The notes under the pieces are model-generated. The model was given only the letters and a program-made list of their open reading frames with translations, did no database searches and was not told the DNA's origin. Positions 1 through 12,325 of a DNA stretch of 40,684 nucleotides are shown one piece after another. The first letter of the stretch is position 1; each line of letters starts with the position of its first letter. This DNA comes from Defluviimonas salinarum. GTDB lineage: Bacteria; Pseudomonadota; Alphaproteobacteria; Rhodobacterales; Rhodobacteraceae. The translations under genes were made by a program, and so were the position numbers. The stretch is from NCBI RefSeq assembly GCF_026013545.1, contig NZ_JAPDOG010000031.1:1-40684 (forward strand). The letters are read 5' to 3'.

Positions 1-467
1 GCGCGCACGCCGTAGGAGACGACGTTGAACCACTTGCCCGACATGTTGACCGGCGAGCCGTGGGTGAGGTGGCCGCCCGAGTTGAGGTCGAGCCCCATGA
101 AGGTGTCTCCGGGCTTCAGGAGCGCCAGGAACACCGCCTGGTTCATCTGGCTTCCCGAGTTCGGCTGGACGTTGGCGTAGTTGCAGTTGAAGAGCGCCTT
201 GGCGCGCTCGATCGCCAGCGTCTCGGCGACGTCGACATACTGGCAGCCGCCGTAGTAGCGCTTGCCCGGATAGCCCTCGGCATACTTGTTGGTCAGCACC
301 GAGCCCTGCGCTTCGAGCACGGCGAGCGAGACGATGTTCTCCGAGGCGATCAGCTCGATCTCGTCGCGCTGACGGCCAAGCTCGTCGCGGATCGAGCCGA
401 AAAGCTCGGGATCGCGGGAGGAAAGCGGTTCAGTGAAAAATCCGGTGTCGCGGATTGCGGTGTCCAT
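1..467 (-). CDS. glyA: Serine hydroxymethyltransferase, 5' part only (gene runs off the left edge)
   Basis: PLP enzyme that interconverts serine and glycine and loads one-carbon units onto tetrahydrofolate in the cytoplasm. The reverse strand reads in one frame from an ATG at 467 to the window edge, about 155 codons. It shows the family's N-terminal signatures: [11 protein letters not shown], then [15 protein letters not shown], then [15 protein letters not shown] and a [10 protein letters not shown] segment. An AGGAG ribosome site lies just upstream of the ATG. The PLP-lysine region lies outside the window. The identification is firm; completeness cannot be judged. Confidence 0.97.
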   Translation of the reverse strand, partial: MDTAIRDTGFFTEPLSSRDPELFGSIRDELGRQRDEIELIASENIVSLAVLEAQGSVLTNKYAEGYPGKRYYGGCQYVDVAETLAIERAKALFNCNYANVQPNSGSQMNQAVFLALLKPGDTFMGLDLNSGGHLTHGSPVNMSGKWFNVVSYGVR

Positions 468-518
468 AAGCGTCTCCTGAGGCCAGCGGGATGGCGGGGT
501 TGTAGCGGAGGAAGTGGG

Positions 519-543
519 AGGTCGGAAGCGCGGAATCCGACCT
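519..543. other. 8-bp perfect hairpin in the glyA / multicopper oxidase gap
   Basis: AGGTCGGA at 519-526 pairs perfectly with TCCGACCT at 536-543 around a 9-base loop. It lies upstream of glyA and downstream of the oxidase, both on the minus strand. On the plus strand it is followed by GTTTT, but no plus-strand gene ends here. On the minus strand there is no T-run after it. It could be a weak terminator for the oxidase gene or an element in the glyA leader. Confidence 0.4.
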
Positions 544-598
544 GTTTTGATACGCAGGCGAAACGAATTCCACTATAGGAAACTTTTCGCCCGCCGCG

Positions 599-2038
599 TC
601 AGACCACGGTGAACTGGCCCATCATGCCGGCATCCTCGTGTTCGAGGATGTGGCAGTGGTACATGTAGGGAAGCTCGGGATCGGCGTAGTCCTGGAACGA
701 CATCCCGAGCGCGACGGTTTCCTCCGGCCGGATCAGCACGGTGTCCTTCAGCCCCGCCTCATGCGCCGCCGGCGGCTGGCCGTTGCGGGAGAGGATTCGG
801 AACTGGACGTCGTGAATATGGATCGGATGCAGCATCGGCGTCCGGTTCGTCCAGGTCCAGGTCTCGGTTGCGCCGAGCGGCACGGAAAAGTCGATGCGCC
901 CGTGGTCGTAGCGCCGCCCGTTGATGGTGAAATCGCCCATCATGCCCATGCCCGTCATCGCCAGCTCGAAGTCGCGCGCCGCACCGGTCGCCTTGGGCGG
1001 CGCCGGAAGCTCGGCGAGACGGTCGGGCAGGGGGGGCGCCGCGCGGGCCCTGCGCGGCCGGATCTCCAACACGTCATGCGTACCGGTGATGCCCATCATC
1101 GTAACTTCGGCGCCGAAGGTTTCGGCGCGAAGCATCACCGCCGCGCCGTCGGAGAGGTCGACAAGGTATTCGCCGCGCTCGCCGGGGCTGAGGATCGCGC
1201 CGCGCATGGCGACCGGCGCGGCGAGAAGCCCGCCATCCGAGGCGATCTGGTGGAAGGTCAGCTCGTCGGAGAAGCTGAGACCGTAGAAGCTGCCATTGGC
1301 GCCGTTGAGGATTCGGAGCCGGATCAGCGGCGCGTCGAGTTCGAGCACCGGGCCGACCTGGCCGTTCACCAGCATCACGTCACCCTGCATCCCGGCCATG
1401 CGGTCGTGCATGTTGAGTTCGTAGGGCATCTGGCCGTCGGCATCGAAGCGACGGTCCTGAAGGATCAGGGTGAAGTCGTCCTCGCCGTGGCTGCGAGGCA
1501 GGGGCAGCGCGTCCTCCTCGTCATCGGCGACCCGGATCACGCCTGCCATGCCGGCCCAGACATGCGCACCGGTCCTTTCATGCTGATGGCCGTGGAACCA
1601 GAAGGTTCCGGCCTTCTGGGCAAGGTTGAACTCCGGCTGCCAGACCGCGCCCGGCGCGATCGACTGATGCGGTCCGCCATCGGCGGCGGCGGGCAGGTGC
1701 AGCCCGTGCCAGTGCAGCGTCATCGGCTCGGCAAGGCCGTTGGCCACGTCCATGCGCAGCGTCTCGCCGGCGCGGGCCGCAAGGATCGGGCCGAGGAATG
1801 GGGCGTTGATGCCGATGGTGCGGGTCTCCACCCCGGCACGGAACTCGTGCGCGCCGGGCGCGACCGAGAGGTCGAAGACGCGCTTTCCGTCCAGCGCCTG
1901 GCCCTCGCTCAGGGGCGGCTGCACGAAGGGACGTCCCTCGGCGGCCCAGGCGGCGCGCGCGCGGATCAGGGACGGGGCGGCGAGGGCGGTCAGGCCGGCC
2001 AGCACGCTGCGACGGGAAAGCGGGGGACGGATCGGCAT
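599..2038 (-). CDS. Tat-exported multicopper oxidase (CueO/laccase-like)
   Basis: A 479-residue multicopper oxidase that oxidises a substrate (often Cu(I) or phenols) while reducing O2 to water in the periplasm. The N terminus is a twin-arginine signal (SRRSVLAGLTALAAPS) ending near AWA. All four copper-binding blocks are present: HWHGLHLP, FWFHGHQHE, HPIHIHDVQF and, at the C terminus, YHCHILEHEDAGMM, which supplies the Cys-His-Met/His ligands of type 1 copper. A methionine-rich stretch (TGMGMMGDF) is compatible with copper handling but shorter than the Met-rich insert of CueO. The gene is divergent from nadK across about 100 bp. No copper-responsive operator was recognised, so a role in copper tolerance is inference; a general laccase-like role is the alternative. 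Confidence 0.9.
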   Translation of the reverse strand: MPIRPPLSRRSVLAGLTALAAPSLIRARAAWAAEGRPFVQPPLSEGQALDGKRVFDLSVAPGAHEFRAGVETRTIGINAPFLGPILAARAGETLRMDVANGLAEPMTLHWHGLHLPAAADGGPHQSIAPGAVWQPEFNLAQKAGTFWFHGHQHERTGAHVWAGMAGVIRVADDEEDALPLPRSHGEDDFTLILQDRRFDADGQMPYELNMHDRMAGMQGDVMLVNGQVGPVLELDAPLIRLRILNGANGSFYGLSFSDELTFHQIASDGGLLAAPVAMRGAILSPGERGEYLVDLSDGAAVMLRAETFGAEVTMMGITGTHDVLEIRPRRARAAPPLPDRLAELPAPPKATGAARDFELAMTGMGMMGDFTINGRRYDHGRIDFSVPLGATETWTWTNRTPMLHPIHIHDVQFRILSRNGQPPAAHEAGLKDTVLIRPEETVALGMSFQDYADPELPYMYHCHILEHEDAGMMGQFTVV

Positions 2039-2139
2039 CGGGGCGACTTTCCTAAGGCGGCGCGGCGTGGCGCCGCCGGATGGGGTTGTCTTCGTGGTCC
2101 TGTCGGTGGATCAATGCACGAGGAACGCAAGCGGGGCCA

Positions 2140-2910
2140 GTGGTGTCGGAGCGGACGAAGATCACATTTCTGGCAAGCGAGGCCGAGGTCGCGCAGGCCG
2201 CGCTCGCCCGGCTCGCGGCGGCCTATGGGTCGACCCCGATCGAGAAGGCCGAGGTGATCGTCGCGCTCGGCGGCGACGGTTTCATGCTGCAGACGCTGCA
2301 CGCGACCCAGGCGATGGACGTGCCGGTCTACGGCATGAATTGCGGCACGATCGGCTTTCTCATGAACGAATACGACGAGGAAGGGCTCACTGCCCGGCTC
2401 GCCGAGGCCGAGGAAGAGGTCATCAACCCCTTGGTCATGCGCGCCGTCGGCGTCGACGGCACCTTGCACGAGGCGCTTGCGATCAACGAGGTCTCGCTCT
2501 TGCGCGCCGGTCCACAGGCAGCGAAGCTCCGGATCACCATCGACGGCAAGGTCAGGATGGAGGAGCTGGTCTGCGACGGCGCGCTCGTCTGCACCCCGGC
2601 CGGATCGACCGCCTACAACTACTCCGCCCACGGGCCGATCCTGCCCATTGGCGCCGAGGTGCTGGCGCTGACCGCGATGGCCGCGTTCCGGCCCCGGCGC
2701 TGGCGTGGCGCGCTCCTGCCCAAGACCGCGAAGGTGCGTTTCGACGTGCTCGACGCCGCCAAGCGCCCGGTCATGGCCGATGCCGATGGCCGCTCGGCGC
2801 CTAACGTGGTCTCGGTCGAGGTCCGTTCGGAGCCGGCGATCCGCCACCGCATCCTCTTCGATCCCGGCCACGGGCTCGAGGAGCGGCTGACCCGCGAGCA
2901 GTTCGTCTGA
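2140..2910 (+). CDS. nadK: NAD kinase
   Basis: Phosphorylates NAD to NADP using ATP in the cytoplasm. The family's GGDG motif is clear ([13 protein letters not shown]), followed by [12 protein letters not shown] and the [15 protein letters not shown] substrate-binding block. The length of about 256 residues is normal for short alphaproteobacterial NAD kinases. The reading frame is open back to an ATG at 2080, but the extra residues are arginine/tryptophan-rich and unlike the family. A GTG at 2140 (or 2143) just before [11 protein letters not shown] fits the usual N terminus better. The gene converges on the response regulator with only four bases between the stop codons. Confidence 0.93.
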   Translation: MVSERTKITFLASEAEVAQAALARLAAAYGSTPIEKAEVIVALGGDGFMLQTLHATQAMDVPVYGMNCGTIGFLMNEYDEEGLTARLAEAEEEVINPLVMRAVGVDGTLHEALAINEVSLLRAGPQAAKLRITIDGKVRMEELVCDGALVCTPAGSTAYNYSAHGPILPIGAEVLALTAMAAFRPRRWRGALLPKTAKVRFDVLDAAKRPVMADADGRSAPNVVSVEVRSEPAIRHRILFDPGHGLEERLTREQFV

Positions 2911-2914
2911 TCCG

Positions 2915-4290
<1,376 letters not shown>

Positions 4291-4294
<4 letters not shown>

Positions 4295-5814
4295 GCAGTG
4301 TCGCCCATTCGTGTCCGCTCCTGCGAGACGAAACGGATGAGCCAGTCGAGCTGGGTAAGCGCGTCGTGGCCGAGTGTCGACAGGTCGATCGCTTCGCGCC
4401 GATGCGCGGTCGTGTTCAGTACCTGCGCGAGGGCCTGAAGCCGTGCGGCGCCGACGGCGCCCGCGAGCGCGATCAGCACATGCGTCTCGGCCCGGATCGC
4501 GGCGCGGTCGCCATCGGCGAGGGCCGCCACGAGTCCGCGCTCGGTCTTGCGCAGATCGGCGTTCAACCGTTCCATCAGCTCGCACGACGCCGCCGGGCCG
4601 GCGATGTCGATGAGCCGGTCGAAGCATTCGCGGTCGAACTCGGCGGTCTCCTCTGTCGCGAGGAACTGCTCCTGCGGTTCCGCGGTGCGGCCGAGCACCT
4701 GGGCGATCGTCTGGCCGAACGTATCGATCCCGGCAAGCGGCTTGGCGAGGATCGCGTCAGCGCCCGCGGCATAGATCGCGTCGCGGTTGGCACGCAGCAC
4801 ATAGGCGGTGACCGCGATGATCGGCATGTCCGAATGGATGCGGCCATTGGCACGCAGGGTCCGCATCACCTCGATCCCGCCGAGCCGGGGCATTTCGATG
4901 TCGATCAGCGCGAGATCGAAATCCTCGCGCTCGAGCCAGTGCAGCGCCTCGACGCCGTCGTGGGCGATCTCGAACTCGGCGCCCATCTTCGACAGCATGT
5001 GGGCGATGATCGTCTGGTTGGTGGGGTTGTCTTCTGCGACCAGTACCTTGGTGCGGCTCAGATCGGGCAGTTCCGCCATCGCTTCCGTTGCGGCAATGGT
5101 CCAAGTGTCGGGCGGCAGTTCCAGCGTGACGAGCGCCCCCCCGTCGGGACGGTTCTCGACGGCGATCCTGCCCCCGAGCCGGCCGGTCATGTGCTTGGAG
5201 ATGTGCATGCCGAGCCCGTGGCCCGGCTTCGCGGTCCCGTCGGGCCGGCCCTCGTACTCGAACAGCCGGGTCAGCGCCGCATCGGAGAAGCCCGGCCCCT
5301 GATCCGCAACCGACAGAAGCAGCGCACCGGACGGCGCCATCCGCACGTCAAGGCTGACGGTGCCGTCGTCGGTGTACTTCATCGCGTTCGACAGAAGGTT
5401 CGACAGCACCCGCTCGAGCGCGATCCGGTCGAGCGTCAGCACATGCGGCACATCCTCGGCGCGGGTGACACGGAACTCGAGCCCCTTCTCGCTGGCGCGG
5501 CCGGACCAGCGCATCTCGATATCGTAGAGAAAGCGGGCGATCTGCAGGTTGGCGGGGTGGGTGGCGGCGAAATCGTCCTCGCCGAGCACCATCGCCAAAC
5601 CTTCCTCGAGCAGGCGGGCGAGGGTCTCGCTTGAGGCGCGCACCCGCTCAAGTTGCAGGCGCGTCGCGTCGGTCAGGCTGTCGTGATCGACCAGGCGCAG
5701 GCCGCCGATAATGTCAGATACGGCCGCGCGCAAGTCGTGCCCCAAAAGGGTCATACGGCCGGGATCGCTCGCCTCATTAGTTGACGTAACGGAAACCGGA
5801 TCGCTGTCGTGCAT
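4291..5814 (-). CDS. Soluble hybrid histidine kinase with receiver and HPt domains
   Basis: A 507-residue protein. It has a short N terminus, a HisKA helix with H26 in LLGHDLRAAVSD, an ATPase domain (N box SNLLSNAMKY, G1 VADQGPGF, G2 GHGLGMHISK), a receiver with phospho-Asp D305 in LALIDIEMP, and an HPt-like C terminus with H445 in ETHVLIALAGAVGAARL. No membrane segment and no recognisable sensor domain precede the kinase core, so it probably receives its signal through a partner or from the cytoplasm. The expected route is His-Asp-His-Asp, ending on the sigma-54 regulator encoded immediately downstream with a 4-base overlap. I chose the ATG at 5814; an ATG at 5913 in frame adds an unconvincing arginine-rich leader. 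Confidence 0.88.
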
Positions 5815-5937
5815 CGCGCGGCCTCGCCCGCCCCTGGATTGGCGGAAAATGGATTGATACAAGTAACGGTTGCATGTTGGAATGTTTGTACGCGATGAAA
5901 ACTCGTGCGCCAACCTGTCTGAAACGTCAGGTAAACG

Positions 5938-5964
5938 GCCGCGTCCGGAAGGTCCGGACGCGGC
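5938..5964 (-). terminator. Likely rho-independent terminator after prpE
   Basis: An 11-bp perfect stem: bases 5938-5948 (GCCGCGTCCGG) pair with 5954-5964 around a 5-base loop. It starts about 15 bases past the prpE stop. On the minus strand the stem is followed by CGTTT, a short T-tract. Confidence 0.65.
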
Positions 5965-5978
5965 AGGTTTTCCAAGCC

Positions 5979-7877
5979 TCAGCCTCGGTCTGCCGGATAG
6001 CCGAGCCCGCCGAGCGCCACGGTGATCTCGTCGAGGATCGCCGGATCGTCGATGGTCGCGGGCATCTTGTAGTCCTCGCCATCGGCGATCTTGACCATCG
6101 TGCCACGCAGGATCTTGCCCGAGCGGGTCTTCGGCAGCCGGTCGACGACGGTGGCGAGCTTGAAGGCCGCGACCGGGCCGATCTGGTCACGCACGAGCTT
6201 CACGCATTCCTTGACGACATCGGCATGGTCGCGCTTGGAACCCTTGTTGAGGCAGAGGAAGCCCACCGGCATCTGGCCCTTGAGCTGGTCGGCGACCCCG
6301 ATCACCGCGCATTCGGCGACATCGGGATGGGAGGCCAGCACCTCCTCCATCGCGCCGGTCGAGAGCCGGTGGCCCGCGACGTTGATGACGTCATCGGTGC
6401 GCGCCATGATGTAGAGATAGCCGTCCTCGTCGACATAACCGGCGTCGCCGGTCTCGTAATAGCCCGGGAAGTGGTTGAGGTATGACTTGCGGAACCGCTC
6501 CTCGGCGTTCCACAGCGTCGGCAGCGTGCCCGGCGGCAGCGGCAGCTTGACCGCGATCGCGCCGAGCGTGCCCGGCTTCACCGGGTGGCCGCCCTCGTCG
6601 AGCACCTGCACGTCGTAGCCCGGCATCGCCACCGAGGGGGAGCCGATCTTGACCGGCAGTTCCTCGATGCCGATCGGATTGGCGGCGATGGCCCAGCCGG
6701 TCTCGGTCTGCCACCAGTGGTCGATGACCGGCACCTTGAGATGGGTCTGCGCCCAGGTGATGGTGTCGGGATCGGCGCGCTCGCCGGCGAGGAACAGCGC
6801 CTGCATCGACGAGATGTCGTACTTCTTGATGAACTCGCCCTCGCGGTCGTCGCGCTTGATGGCGCGGAGCGCGGTTGGCGCGGTGAAGAAGCTCTTGACC
6901 TTGTGGTCCTCGATGACGCGCCAGAAGGTGCCGGCATCGGGGGTGCCCACCGGCTTGCCCTCGAAGACGATGGTCGTCGCGCCGGCGATCAGCGGCGCGT
7001 AGCAGATGTAGCTGTGGCCCACGACCCAGCCCACGTCCGAGGCCGCCCAGAACACGTCGCCCGCCTCGACGTTGTAGATGTTCTTCATCGTCCAGTTGAG
7101 CGCGACGAGATGGCCCGCGGTGGCGCGGACGACGCCCTTCGGCGCGCCGGTCGTGCCGGAGGTGTAGAGGATATAGGCCGGATGGTTGCCCTCGACCGCT
7201 ACGCAGTCGGCCGGCTCGACCCCCGCCTGGGCCTCGTGCCAGTCGAAGTCGCGGCCGGGGACCAGCTTTGCGGTCTCCTGCTCACGCTGGAAGATCAGCG
7301 TGAAGTCGGGCTTGTGCTTGGCTTGCTCGATCGCGGCGTCGACGAGGGGCTTGTAATGCACGACGCGGCCCGGCTCCAACCCGCAGGAGGCGGCGATGAT
7401 CGCCTTCGGCTTGGCGTCGTCGATGCGCACCGCGAGCTCGTGCGCGGCGAAGCCGCCGAACACGACCGAATGGATCGCACCGAGACGGGCACACGCGAGC
7501 ATGGCCTCGAGCGCCTCGGGCACCATCGGCATGTAGATGATCACGCGATCGCCCTTTGCCACGCCCTTGGCCTTCAGCGCGCCGGCGAGGCCCGCCACGC
7601 GGTCCTTCAGCTCGGCGTAGGTGATCTCGCGCGCCGAATGGGTGATCGGGCTGTCATGGATGATCGCCACCTGGTTGCCGCGTCCGGCCGCGACATGGCG
7701 GTCGACCGCGTTCCAGCAGGTGTTGACCTCGGCATCCGTGAACCATTCGTAGAGCGGTGCCTTTTCGGCGAAGAGCGCTTTCGATGGGGCTTTGACCCAG
7801 TCGATCGCCCCGGCCGCCTGCATCCAGAAGCCTTCCGGGTCCGCCTTCCAGCCAGAATAGATCTCGGAATATCCCAT
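5979..7877 (-). CDS. prpE: Propionyl-CoA synthetase
   Basis: A 632-residue AMP-forming acyl-CoA synthetase of the acetyl/propionyl-CoA synthetase branch; it converts propionate, ATP and CoA to propionyl-CoA. The N terminus (GYSEIYSGWKADPEGFW) is typical of PrpE rather than AcsA. The adenylation motif is YTSGTTGAPKGVVR, the substrate region has WWQTETGW, and the C-terminal catalytic lysine motif is PKTRSGKILRG, where the lysine is often acetylated in this family. An AGGAGG-type ribosome site precedes the ATG at 7877. The 240-bp leader carries TTTGCAAA boxes (separate entry), which supports control by a short-chain acyl-CoA-sensing regulator. Acetyl-CoA synthetase activity as a side reaction is possible. 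Confidence 0.9.
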   Translation of the reverse strand: MGYSEIYSGWKADPEGFWMQAAGAIDWVKAPSKALFAEKAPLYEWFTDAEVNTCWNAVDRHVAAGRGNQVAIIHDSPITHSAREITYAELKDRVAGLAGALKAKGVAKGDRVIIYMPMVPEALEAMLACARLGAIHSVVFGGFAAHELAVRIDDAKPKAIIAASCGLEPGRVVHYKPLVDAAIEQAKHKPDFTLIFQREQETAKLVPGRDFDWHEAQAGVEPADCVAVEGNHPAYILYTSGTTGAPKGVVRATAGHLVALNWTMKNIYNVEAGDVFWAASDVGWVVGHSYICYAPLIAGATTIVFEGKPVGTPDAGTFWRVIEDHKVKSFFTAPTALRAIKRDDREGEFIKKYDISSMQALFLAGERADPDTITWAQTHLKVPVIDHWWQTETGWAIAANPIGIEELPVKIGSPSVAMPGYDVQVLDEGGHPVKPGTLGAIAVKLPLPPGTLPTLWNAEERFRKSYLNHFPGYYETGDAGYVDEDGYLYIMARTDDVINVAGHRLSTGAMEEVLASHPDVAECAVIGVADQLKGQMPVGFLCLNKGSKRDHADVVKECVKLVRDQIGPVAAFKLATVVDRLPKTRSGKILRGTMVKIADGEDYKMPATIDDPAILDEITVALGGLGYPADRG

Positions 7878-7972
7878 TGTCGTGCCTCCTCCAAAGCCTG
7901 AGGCAAGTTATGCGGGGCTGTCCGCGCCACGCAATGGTGTTACCGGTCACAAGCGGGGCGGGACGCAAAAAA

Positions 7973-8061
7973 TTTGCAGAAAGTTGATGGTGCGGTCCGC
8001 AAATTTTTGCAAACCTTCCTGAATTACGCGTCTTGGAGCTAATTAGATCGGGGTTTGCAAA
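7973..8061 (-). promoter_or_regulatory. TTTGCAAA boxes upstream of prpE (RamB/ScfR-type operator)
   Basis: The exact palindrome TTTGCAAA occurs at 8006-8013 and 8054-8061, and a degenerate copy TTTGCAGA at 7973-7980. Half-sites adjoin them: GCAAA at 7999-8003 lies just before the 8006 copy. Two exact 8-mers within 60 bp of a very GC-rich genome are unlikely by chance. From memory, RamB-like regulators and the Rhodobacter PccR (ScfR family, propionyl-CoA responsive) recognise paired TTTGCAAA boxes, in PccR separated by four bases. The spacing here differs, so the assignment to that regulator family is inference. Confidence 0.6.
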
Positions 8062-8118
8062 TTTCTTCGGCGGGCCGCTGAAAACTCGGCCGCACCGATT
8101 CTTTTCTGTCCCGGCGGG

Positions 8119-10398
<2,280 letters not shown>

Positions 10399-10502
10399 GC
10401 CTCATCCTCCCCGTGAAAACTCGTTTAGCATTAAACTATATTGCGGCGTCGCGAAAGTCCCTTTGCACAGCCGAGGCGCCGGTTTGCTGATCGTCATATC
10501 AC

Positions 10503-10518
10503 GCCCGGAGCTCCGGGC
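10503..10518. other. 16-bp perfect palindrome between maeB and cdd
   Basis: GCCCGGAGCTCCGGGC reads the same on both strands. It lies in the 225-bp divergent gap between maeB and cdd. It could be an operator for either gene or a hairpin in the cdd leader. No known site was recognised. Confidence 0.35.
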
Positions 10519-10623
10519 ACGCGGAAATTCGCAAGGCGCCAGGTTTCGCCGTCGAAACGGCCGAGCGACCTTGCATCGGCGCGGCTGCGGACGCAGTCTC
10601 GGAGCGGTAACAAGGAGGGTGTG

Positions 10624-11016
10624 ATGTCGCTCACGGATGCTGCGCGCGCGGTCAGGGAAAACGCCTATGCGCCCTATTCCCATTTCAAGGTCGGCGCGGC
10701 GGTACGCGGCCGCTCCGGCCGGGTCTATGCCGGCTGCAACGTCGAGAACGTGGCCTCCCCCGAAGGTACCTGCGCCGAGGCAGGTGCGATCGCGGCGATG
10801 GTCGCGGCCGGCGAGACCGAGTTGACCGAGGTCGCCGTCGTTGCCGACAGCCCTTTGCCGATCTCGCCCTGCGGCGGTTGCCGCCAGAAGCTGGCCGAGT
10901 TCGGCCGCCACGACGTCGCCGTGACGCTCTCGACGCTGGACGGCAAGATCATGGAGACCACGATCGGCGACCTCCTGCCCGGCCGCTTCGGGGTCGAGCA
11001 CATGGGCCGCGGCTGA
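10624..11016 (+). CDS. cdd: Cytidine deaminase
   Basis: A 130-residue tetrameric-type zinc cytidine deaminase, converting (deoxy)cytidine to (deoxy)uridine for pyrimidine salvage. Substrate binding is seen in NVENVA. The zinc site comprises the Cys of TCAEAGA, with the catalytic Glu, and the two Cys of PCGGCRQ. The ATG at 10624 is preceded by a strong AAGGAGG ribosome site at 10612-10618; the frame is open further upstream but without family similarity. It is the first gene of the salvage run, one base before deoA. Confidence 0.96.
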   Translation: MSLTDAARAVRENAYAPYSHFKVGAAVRGRSGRVYAGCNVENVASPEGTCAEAGAIAAMVAAGETELTEVAVVADSPLPISPCGGCRQKLAEFGRHDVAVTLSTLDGKIMETTIGDLLPGRFGVEHMGRG

Positions 11017-11017
11017 G

Positions 11018-12325
11018 ATGGATGCACGCTCGATCATCGCGGGCGTCCGGAATCGACGGGGGCTGGAGGACGAAGCCGCGACCTGGTTCGCGGACGGGCT
11101 CGCCTCGGGCGAGGTGACCGACGCGCAGGCCGGCGCCTTCGCGATGGCGGTGCTCCTGAACGGGCTTGGCGCGGACGGCCGGGTCGCGCTCACGCGGGCG
11201 ATGCGCGACAGCGGACGGGTGCTCGAGTGGAAGCTGCCGGGGCCGGTGGTCGACAAGCATTCGACCGGCGGGATTGGTGACTGCACCTCGCTCCTCATCG
11301 CCCCGGCGCTCGCGGCCTGCGGCGCCTGCGTGCCGATGATCTCAGGGCGCGGCCTCGGCCACACGGGCGGTACGCTCGACAAGCTTGAGGCGATCCCCGG
11401 CTACCGCTGTGACGTCTCGGTGGAAGAACTGCACCGGCTCGTGGCCGAGATCGGTTGCGCCATCGTCAGCGCCTCCGCCGATATCGCGCCGGCCGACCGG
11501 AGGCTCTATGCGATCCGCGACGTGACCGGCACGGTGGAGTCGATCGACCTGATCACCGCCTCGATCCTCTCGAAGAAGCTCGCCGCCGGGCTCGAGGCGC
11601 TGATCCTCGACGTCAAGGTCGGCTCCGGTGCCTTCATGAAGACGCTGCCGGAGGCAGAGGCGTTGGCGCAGTCGCTGGTCTCGACCGCGAACGGCGCGGG
11701 CTGCATGACGGTGGCGCTGATCACCGACATGGACCAGCCGCTAGCGGCCTCGGCCGGCAACGCACTTGAGGTGATCGAGGTGATGGAGACGCTGACCGGG
11801 GTCGAGGTCAACCAGGCCCTGTGGGACGTGACCGTGGCGCTTGGCGGCGAGGCGCTGGCGCTTGCCGGGCTCGCAGACAACGCGGGCGAGGGGGCGGACC
11901 AGATCGAGGAGGCGCTGGAATCGGGCCGCGCGGCCGAGACCTTCGGGCGCATGGTCGCGGCGCTCGGCGGGCCGTCGGATTTCGTCGAGCGCTATCCCGA
12001 CCGGTTGCCGGCCGCGCCGGTGGTCGTGGATTTCGTGACCCCGCGCGACGGGTTCGTCGCCCATATCGACGGCGAGATGCTCGGCCAGGCGGTGGTTCAT
12101 CTCGGCGGCGGGCGGCTCCGGGACGGCGACCGGATCAACCCCTCGGTCGGCTTGTCGCAGATCATGGGGGTCGGCGAGCCGGTCGAGAAGGGCGAGGCGC
12201 TGGTCCGGATCCACGCCGCCACGCCTGCCGCCGCCGAGGCGGCGGTGGCGTCGGTGAGAGCGGCGATCCGGATCGAGGACGACGAGCCGGACGAGCCGGT
12301 GCTGATCCACAAGAGGATCGGCTGA
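11018..12325 (+). CDS. deoA: Thymidine (pyrimidine-nucleoside) phosphorylase
   Basis: A 435-residue enzyme that splits thymidine/deoxyuridine with phosphate to the base and deoxyribose-1-phosphate. The family signatures are VVDKHSTGGIGDCTS (phosphate and ribose binding), SGRGLGHTGGTLDKLE and KKLAAGLEALILDVKVGSGAFM. The C-terminal region is the usual PYNP alpha/beta domain. The start lies one base after the cdd stop and the end overlaps deoB by one base (TGATG), indicating coupled translation. Its product feeds directly to DeoB. Confidence 0.96.
   Translation: MDARSIIAGVRNRRGLEDEAATWFADGLASGEVTDAQAGAFAMAVLLNGLGADGRVALTRAMRDSGRVLEWKLPGPVVDKHSTGGIGDCTSLLIAPALAACGACVPMISGRGLGHTGGTLDKLEAIPGYRCDVSVEELHRLVAEIGCAIVSASADIAPADRRLYAIRDVTGTVESIDLITASILSKKLAAGLEALILDVKVGSGAFMKTLPEAEALAQSLVSTANGAGCMTVALITDMDQPLAASAGNALEVIEVMETLTGVEVNQALWDVTVALGGEALALAGLADNAGEGADQIEEALESGRAAETFGRMVAALGGPSDFVERYPDRLPAAPVVVDFVTPRDGFVAHIDGEMLGQAVVHLGGGRLRDGDRINPSVGLSQIMGVGEPVEKGEALVRIHAATPAAAEAAVASVRAAIRIEDDEPDEPVLIHKRIG

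Noticed and set aside
2080-2139. Upstream ATG start for NAD kinase
   Set aside because: The extra 20 residues are Trp/Cys/Arg-rich, unlike family N termini, and overlap the presumed promoter of the divergent oxidase gene.
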